Shown here piece after piece: positions 59,540 through 64,000 of a stretch of 64,000 bases of DNA. Made by a program: the position numbers and the translations under genes. The notes beneath the pieces are model-generated. The model did no database searches. It saw only the letters and a program-made list of their open reading frames with translations, and was not told the DNA's origin. The stretch's first letter is position 1, and each line of letters opens with the position of its first letter. Location: assembly GCF_000380565.1 (NCBI RefSeq), contig NZ_AQYJ01000023.1, forward strand, positions 62,001 through 126,000. Reading direction: 5' to 3'. This DNA is from Microbulbifer variabilis ATCC 700307 (lineage in GTDB: Bacteria > Pseudomonadota > Gammaproteobacteria > Pseudomonadales > Cellvibrionaceae).

Positions 59540-60016
59540 ATGCGTTTGACTACTAAAGGCCGCTATGCGGTCACCGCCATGCTGGATCTGGCGTTACACG
59601 CAGAGCGTGGGCCGATCAGCCTAGCGGATATTTCCAAGCGCCAGGGTATTTCCCTGTCTTATCTGGAACAGTTGTTTTCCCGCCTGCGCCAATCTGGTTT
59701 GGTTTCCAGTGTACGTGGTCCCGGTGGCGGCTATCGCCTGGCCCGTGACGGCGAAGAAATTTATGTGGCACAGATTATCGATGCGGTAAATGAATCTGTG
59801 GATGCCACCAGTTGCGGTGGCAATGCCGATTGCGCCAATGGCGAACAGTGCCTGACACACTATCTCTGGTCTGATTTAAGCGACCAGATTCACGGTTTTC
59901 TGAGTGGTATCAGCCTGGCCAACCTTGTGGCTCGTGCGGAGGTGCAGGAAGTAGCGCGTCGACAGGATATGCGTGAGACACCGGAAGAGCGCATCGCCGT
60001 ACTTGGCGGACTATAA
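59540..60016 (+). CDS. iscR: Fe-S cluster assembly regulator IscR
   Basis: Rrf2-family winged-helix repressor, 158 residues. [18 protein letters not shown] start with GGAG 5 nt upstream of ATG 59540. The DNA-binding wing has [11 protein letters not shown]. The [2Fe-2S] ligands fall at exactly the E. coli positions C92, C98, C104 and H107. It controls the isc genes by cluster occupancy; a matching operator lies upstream. Confidence 0.97.
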   Translation: MRLTTKGRYAVTAMLDLALHAERGPISLADISKRQGISLSYLEQLFSRLRQSGLVSSVRGPGGGYRLARDGEEIYVAQIIDAVNESVDATSCGGNADCANGEQCLTHYLWSDLSDQIHGFLSGISLANLVARAEVQEVARRQDMRETPEERIAVLGGL

Positions 60017-60073
60017 GTGCCGGCCCGGTTGGGGCCGGGACGGGGTATTAGAGATTTATTGAGCGGAAACGGT

Positions 60074-61294
60074 ATGACTATGAAGCTTCCCATCTATCTG
60101 GATTATTCAGCTACCTGTCCGGTGGACCCGCGCGTCGCCGCAAAAATGGCGGAACAGCTGACGATGGAAGGCAATTTCGGAAACCCGGCCTCCCGTTCCC
60201 ACCTGTTCGGCTGGAAAGCGGAAGAGGCAGTGGAAAATGCCCGTCGACAAGTGGCGGAGCTGATTAATGCGGATCCGCGTGAAATTGTCTGGACAAGCGG
60301 TGCCACCGAGTCCGACAACCTGGCTATCAAGGGTGCGGCCCATTTCTATCAGGGCCGTGGAAAGCACATCATCACCTCAAAGATCGAGCACAAGGCGGTG
60401 CTGGATACCTGCCGCCAGCTAGAGCGTGAGGGCTTTGAGGTCACCTATCTGAACCCGCGTGAGGATGGCATCGTTTATCCCGAGCAGGTGGAGGAAGCAC
60501 TGCGTGAGGACACCATTTTGGTGAGCTTAATGCACGTCAATAACGAGATTGGTGTAATCAACGATGTTGCCGCGATTGGCGAACTGTGCCGTGCACGCAA
60601 AGTAATTTTCCATGTGGATGCGGCGCAGAGTGCCGGCAAGTTGCCGATTGACCTGCAGGAAATGAAGGTCGATTTGATGTCCTTCTCCGCACATAAGATT
60701 TACGGCCCCAAAGGGATCGGCGCCCTGTATGTTCGCCGCAAGCCACGGGTGCGCCTGGAAGCACAAATTCATGGTGGTGGGCACGAGCGCGGTATGCGTT
60801 CCGGCACCCTGCCCACTCACCAGATTGTGGGTATGGGTGAAGCTTTCCGCATTGCCAAAGAGGAAATGGCGCAAGAAGGAGAGCGACTGCTGGCCCTGCG
60901 CAATCGCTTCTGGAATCAAATCAAGGATATGGAAGAGGTTCATATCAACGGATCTGCGGAACAACGTGTGCCCGGCAACCTGAATGTCAGCTTTGCGTTT
61001 GTAGAGGGCGAGAGCCTGATTATGTCCCTGCGCAACCTGGCGATCTCTTCCGGCTCAGCCTGTACATCCGCCAGCCTTGAACCGAGCTATGTGCTGCGTG
61101 CCCTGGGTGTGAACGATGAACTGGCACACAGCTCACTGCGTTTCAGCTTCGGCCGTTTTACCAGCGAGCAGGATGTAGATACTGCTGCTACTGAAGTGCG
61201 CAAAGCGGTTGAGAAGCTGCGCGAACTGTCGCCTCTTTGGGATATGTACAAAGACGGCGTAGACCTGAACAAGATTGAATGGGCCGCTCACTAA
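60074..61294 (+). CDS. iscS: Cysteine desulfurase IscS
   Basis: PLP enzyme of 406 residues supplying sulfur for Fe-S clusters and tRNA thiolation. PLP Lys208 in [12 protein letters not shown], and the mobile-loop Cys330 in [14 protein letters not shown] that carries the persulfide. The ATG at 60074 ([12 protein letters not shown]) matches the family start; 19 codons further upstream are open but not conserved. Second gene of the isc operon. Confidence 0.97.
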   Translation: MTMKLPIYLDYSATCPVDPRVAAKMAEQLTMEGNFGNPASRSHLFGWKAEEAVENARRQVAELINADPREIVWTSGATESDNLAIKGAAHFYQGRGKHIITSKIEHKAVLDTCRQLEREGFEVTYLNPREDGIVYPEQVEEALREDTILVSLMHVNNEIGVINDVAAIGELCRARKVIFHVDAAQSAGKLPIDLQEMKVDLMSFSAHKIYGPKGIGALYVRRKPRVRLEAQIHGGGHERGMRSGTLPTHQIVGMGEAFRIAKEEMAQEGERLLALRNRFWNQIKDMEEVHINGSAEQRVPGNLNVSFAFVEGESLIMSLRNLAISSGSACTSASLEPSYVLRALGVNDELAHSSLRFSFGRFTSEQDVDTAATEVRKAVEKLRELSPLWDMYKDGVDLNKIEWAAH

Positions 61295-61321
61295 GCGCGC
61301 GCAAGAGTTAGGAGAACAGTC

Positions 61322-61744
61322 ATGGCCTATAGCGATAAAGTAATTGACCATTATGAACATCCCCGCAATGTCGGGCGAATGGATGACAAGGCGGACAACG
61401 TCGGAACTGGAATGGTTGGGGCACCTGCCTGCGGTGATGTGATGCGCCTGCAAATCCAGGTAAGTGAAGAAGGGGTCATTGAAGACGCCAAGTTCAAGAC
61501 CTATGGCTGTGGTTCTGCTATTGCCTCCAGCTCCCTGCTCACCGAGTGGGTAAAAGGGAAGACCATTGATGAGGCAGAGCAGATCAAGAATACCGCTATC
61601 GCTGAAGAGTTGGCCTTGCCCCCGGTAAAAATTCACTGCTCGGTACTGGCGGAAGATGCGATCAAGGCTGCGGTGCGCGATATTCGTGAAAAACGCGGTG
61701 AATCTGCCAATGCTGGTGAAGCAAAAGAGTCCGCCGCAGGTTAA
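61322..61744 (+). CDS. iscU: Fe-S cluster scaffold IscU
   Basis: 140-residue scaffold on which clusters are assembled. Ligands C37, D39, C63, H105 and C106 are all present, and the HscA-recognition LPPVK is at 99-103. The C-terminal tail after residue 125 ([14 protein letters not shown]) is longer than in E. coli and low-complexity. GGAG precedes the ATG; the gap to iscS is 27 bp. Confidence 0.97.
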   Translation: MAYSDKVIDHYEHPRNVGRMDDKADNVGTGMVGAPACGDVMRLQIQVSEEGVIEDAKFKTYGCGSAIASSSLLTEWVKGKTIDEAEQIKNTAIAEELALPPVKIHCSVLAEDAIKAAVRDIREKRGESANAGEAKESAAG

Positions 61745-61785
61745 TTCTACTGGGCTATGTGCCCTACAGCAGTGAAGGTATTGTT

Positions 61786-62109
61786 TTGGCTATTACCATG
61801 ACCGAGGCCGCCAAGACTCATATCAAGAGTCAGCTGGCCAAGCGCGGCACAGGTATCGGTATCCGGGTAGGAGTTAAGACCGCCGGGTGCTCAGGCTTGG
61901 CCTATGTACTGGAATTTGTCGACTCGACAGAAGCCGAAGATGTGGTGTTCGAGCAGGACGATGTAAAGCTGATCGTCGACCCCAAAAGTTTGGTTTACCT
62001 CGATGGAACCCAACTGGACTTTGTCAAAGAGGGGCTAAACGAAGGCTTTACCTTCTCTAACCCTAACGTGAAAAATGAGTGTGGCTGCGGAGAGAGTTTC
62101 CACGTTTAA
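61786..62109 (+). CDS. iscA: Fe-S cluster carrier IscA
   Basis: 107-residue A-type carrier with C35, C99 and C101 at the E. coli positions. The likely start is TTG at 61786 (then AITMTEAAK, aligning with MSIT of E. coli), with GAAGG about 8 nt upstream. A GTG nine codons earlier and an ATG at 61798 are alternatives. It lies 41 bp after iscU and is followed by a terminator-like hairpin. Confidence 0.95.
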   Translation: MAITMTEAAKTHIKSQLAKRGTGIGIRVGVKTAGCSGLAYVLEFVDSTEAEDVVFEQDDVKLIVDPKSLVYLDGTQLDFVKEGLNEGFTFSNPNVKNECGCGESFHV

Positions 62110-62128
62110 TCGGAACTCGCCGCAGCGA

Positions 62129-62159
62129 GGCCGGGTGCACTGTGCATGCCGGCCTTTTT
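62129..62159 (+). terminator. Terminator-like hairpin between iscA and hscB
   Basis: GGCCGG / CCGGCC with an inner GTGCA/TGCAT stem and a TTTTT tail. It lies 20 bp after iscA inside what is usually one operon, so it probably lowers read-through into hscBA. Confidence 0.85.
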
Positions 62160-62235
62160 ATTGGTCCGGTAGCGACTGCCGGGCGGGGGCGCCGCCGCCC
62201 AGTTTTTAAGGCCCAGTGCCGGTAGGTGAACTGAG

Positions 62236-62766
62236 ATGGCAACCAACCTGACCCATTTCGAAATATTCGGGCTTGAGCCCACCTTTGAACTCGATCGCAA
62301 CGCCCTGGCAGCGCGCTATCGGGAATTGCAGAGGGAATTCCACCCGGATAAATACGCTTCCAAATCTGAGCGTGAGCAGCTGCTGGCTATCCAGATGGCG
62401 GCACAGATTAATGAAGCCCACACCGTTCTGCGCGACCCGGTGCAGCGCGCCGCATATCTACTTAAGTTGGCCGGCGTGGAAGTACCGCCGGAGCAGACTA
62501 CCGCCGATACGGAATTCCTGATGCAGCAGATGTTGCTGCGTGAACGCCTCGAAGAGGTACGGGAGCAACCCGATCCAGCCTCCGCCCTTGAAGAGCTTGC
62601 CGTTGAAGTGCAAGGCCTATTCCGCAATGAGCAAAAGCAATTTGCTGAGGTTTTTGATGCTGGCAAGTTGGTTGAGGCCGAGGGCTCCCTGCGCAAACAA
62701 CAGTTCCTGGTGAAGCTGCAGTTGCAGATTGAAGAACTGGAAGCCGATCTGTTCGGTGATTACTGA
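62236..62766 (+). CDS. hscB: Co-chaperone HscB
   Basis: 176-residue J-domain protein that brings IscU to HscA. HPDK at 36-39 in LQREFHPDKYASKSE, then a C-terminal three-helix bundle (ADTEFLMQQMLLRE to the end). It sits between iscA and hscA in the standard order, and a GC-rich hairpin region lies just upstream. Confidence 0.96.
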   Translation: MATNLTHFEIFGLEPTFELDRNALAARYRELQREFHPDKYASKSEREQLLAIQMAAQINEAHTVLRDPVQRAAYLLKLAGVEVPPEQTTADTEFLMQQMLLRERLEEVREQPDPASALEELAVEVQGLFRNEQKQFAEVFDAGKLVEAEGSLRKQQFLVKLQLQIEELEADLFGDY

Positions 62767-62844
62767 GCGACAATTGATAATAACTTGGGATATGGCACTG
62801 ATTGTGCCGTGGCAACGCCACCCTGACGATAGAAGAGATTAGCA

Positions 62845-64000
62845 ATGGCATTACTGCAAATTTCCGAACCGGGACAGAGCCCCGATCCTCACCAGCGCAA
62901 GTACGCTGTGGGGATTGATCTGGGGACCACCAACTCGCTGGTGGCGACTGTGCGTAGTGGTTCAGCAGAGGCCATCGCCGACGAGCAGGGCAGAGTGATA
63001 CTGCCCTCGGCGGTACACTACGGCAGCGAGACTATCACCGTGGGTGCCAAGGCCCGAGCACGGGCCGCGCAGGACCCATACAACACCATGATCTCCATCA
63101 AGCGCTTGATGGGGCGTGGGGTGGCAGATGTCAAAAGTCTTGGTGAGCAGTTGCCTTACCACTTCGCTGACAGCGATGGGGGTATGCCTTCCATCGAAAC
63201 TGCTGCCGGCCCGGTAAACCCGGTACAGGTATCTGCGGAGATTCTAAAAAAGTTGGCTCAGCGCGGCCGCGAGGCTCTATGCGGCAAGGATGGCGGTGAG
63301 CTGGATGGTGCGGTGATTACCGTGCCGGCATACTTTGATGATGCCCAGCGTCAGGCCACCAAAGATGCGGCCAAGCTGGCAGGTTTGAAAGTGTTGCGTC
63401 TACTCAATGAACCTACGGCGGCGGCTGTGGCATACGGCCTGGACAGGGGCGAGGAAGGGGTTATAGCAGTCTATGACCTCGGTGGTGGTACCTTCGATAT
63501 TTCCATTTTACGCCTGTCCCGTGGTGTTTTCGAAGTGATGTCGACTGGTGGTGATACCGCACTCGGTGGTGATGACTTTGATCGTACCATCGCTGCCTGG
63601 ATAGCCGAACAGGCAGGTCTGGGTACGGACCTGGATGCCGCTACCCAGCGCCAGCTCCTCGATAGTGCCTGTGCGGCGAAAGAAGCCTTGGCCAATGCCG
63701 AACAGGCGGAGGTGAGCCAGGGAGATTGGCAGGGTGTATTCGACCGGGCAACTATGGCCTCACTGCTGGATCCCTTGATTGATAAAACCTTACGCGCTTG
63801 CAAGCGCGCTCTGCGCGATGCTGCCATCGACGTTGAGGAGGTGCAGGAGGTAGTGCTTGTAGGTGGCTCTACCCGTACCCTGCGGGTGCGTGAGCGGGTC
63901 GAGAATTATTTCGGCCGAGCGCCTCATGCAGAAATAGACCCGGACCAAGTTGTTGCTATTGGTGCGGCCTTGCAGGCGGATATGCTTGTGGGCAACAAAT
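62845..64000 (+). CDS. hscA: Fe-S chaperone HscA (Hsp70), 5' part, cut by window end
   Basis: At least 385 codons are visible and the frame is open at the window end. The N-terminus reads [16 protein letters not shown], then the Hsp70 nucleotide-binding signatures [41 protein letters not shown] and [15 protein letters not shown]. The short N-terminal extension before KYAVGIDLG is normal for HscA. The substrate-binding half that recognises LPPVK of IscU lies outside. GAAGAGA precedes the ATG. Confidence 0.97.
   Translation, partial: MALLQISEPGQSPDPHQRKYAVGIDLGTTNSLVATVRSGSAEAIADEQGRVILPSAVHYGSETITVGAKARARAAQDPYNTMISIKRLMGRGVADVKSLGEQLPYHFADSDGGMPSIETAAGPVNPVQVSAEILKKLAQRGREALCGKDGGELDGAVITVPAYFDDAQRQATKDAAKLAGLKVLRLLNEPTAAAVAYGLDRGEEGVIAVYDLGGGTFDISILRLSRGVFEVMSTGGDTALGGDDFDRTIAAWIAEQAGLGTDLDAATQRQLLDSACAAKEALANAEQAEVSQGDWQGVFDRATMASLLDPLIDKTLRACKRALRDAAIDVEEVQEVVLVGGSTRTLRVRERVENYFGRAPHAEIDPDQVVAIGAALQADMLVGNK

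Noticed and set aside
1..64000. tRNA, rRNA, CRISPR array, insertion sequence, integrase or phage gene
   Set aside because: Scanned by eye for cloverleaf ends, spaced repeats and transposase motifs on both strands; none found.

Overview
The window looks like a chromosomal segment of a marine gammaproteobacterium, most likely of the Microbulbifer/Saccharophagus type (Cellvibrionales). The reasons are a Xanthomonas/Caulobacter-type TonB receptor beside a secreted GH18 enzyme, NhaC, and a complete iscRSUA-hscBA order with gammaproteobacterial neighbours. The genus is an inference from gene content only. No tRNA, rRNA, CRISPR array, transposase or integrase was seen.

Layout. Positions 1-5300 hold an AT-richer accessory block: a TonB-dependent receptor, an Endo H-like GH18 protein with two tandem Cys-rich modules, and a small secreted orphan. 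gcvP follows on the minus strand. Positions 9000-29605 are a minus-strand non-ribosomal peptide synthetase (NRPS) cluster: three synthetases with six modules (A-T-C-A-T, then three C-A-T, then C-A-T-TE) and an MFS exporter. Upstream of it lies about 1.5 kb of AT-rich DNA without a convincing gene. From 31 kb onward there is mostly core genome. In order: a nucleoside-hydrolase-like lipoprotein, an RmlD-like reductase, argS, sbcB, pyrB, an NfeD protease plus stomatin, pgi, a tiny lipoprotein, a DUF3549 gene, nhaC, an acyltransferase, dinG and yqcC. Then come a three-gene retropepsin/transglutaminase-TM/ATP-grasp operon, a fatty-acid desaturase, a candidate small RNA, a hybrid histidine kinase with a degenerate receiver, suhB, trmJ and the iscRSUA-hscBA cluster, with hscA cut by the window end.

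The NRPS cluster is the most interesting system. It starts without an N-terminal condensation domain. The first condensation domain carries EYHLVHDG instead of HHxxxDG, close to the EHHxxHDG signature I recall for urea-bond-forming condensation domains. The downstream synthetases begin with TubC-type docking domains, and the upstream ones end in similar short motifs (QFVMEI, EFEMVL). The terminal module has a near-perfect threonine code, and its thioesterase has Cys where Ser is usual (GYCEG). Together these predict a ureido-hexapeptide, Phe-CO-X-X-Ile-X-Thr. It would resemble bulbiferamides in size and linkage but be released by a Cys thioesterase acting on a C-terminal Thr, so a macrocycle or a beta-lactone is possible.

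The isc cluster shows a good IscR type-1 operator overlapping its promoter and all expected ligand residues. A strong terminator-like hairpin lies between iscA and hscB.
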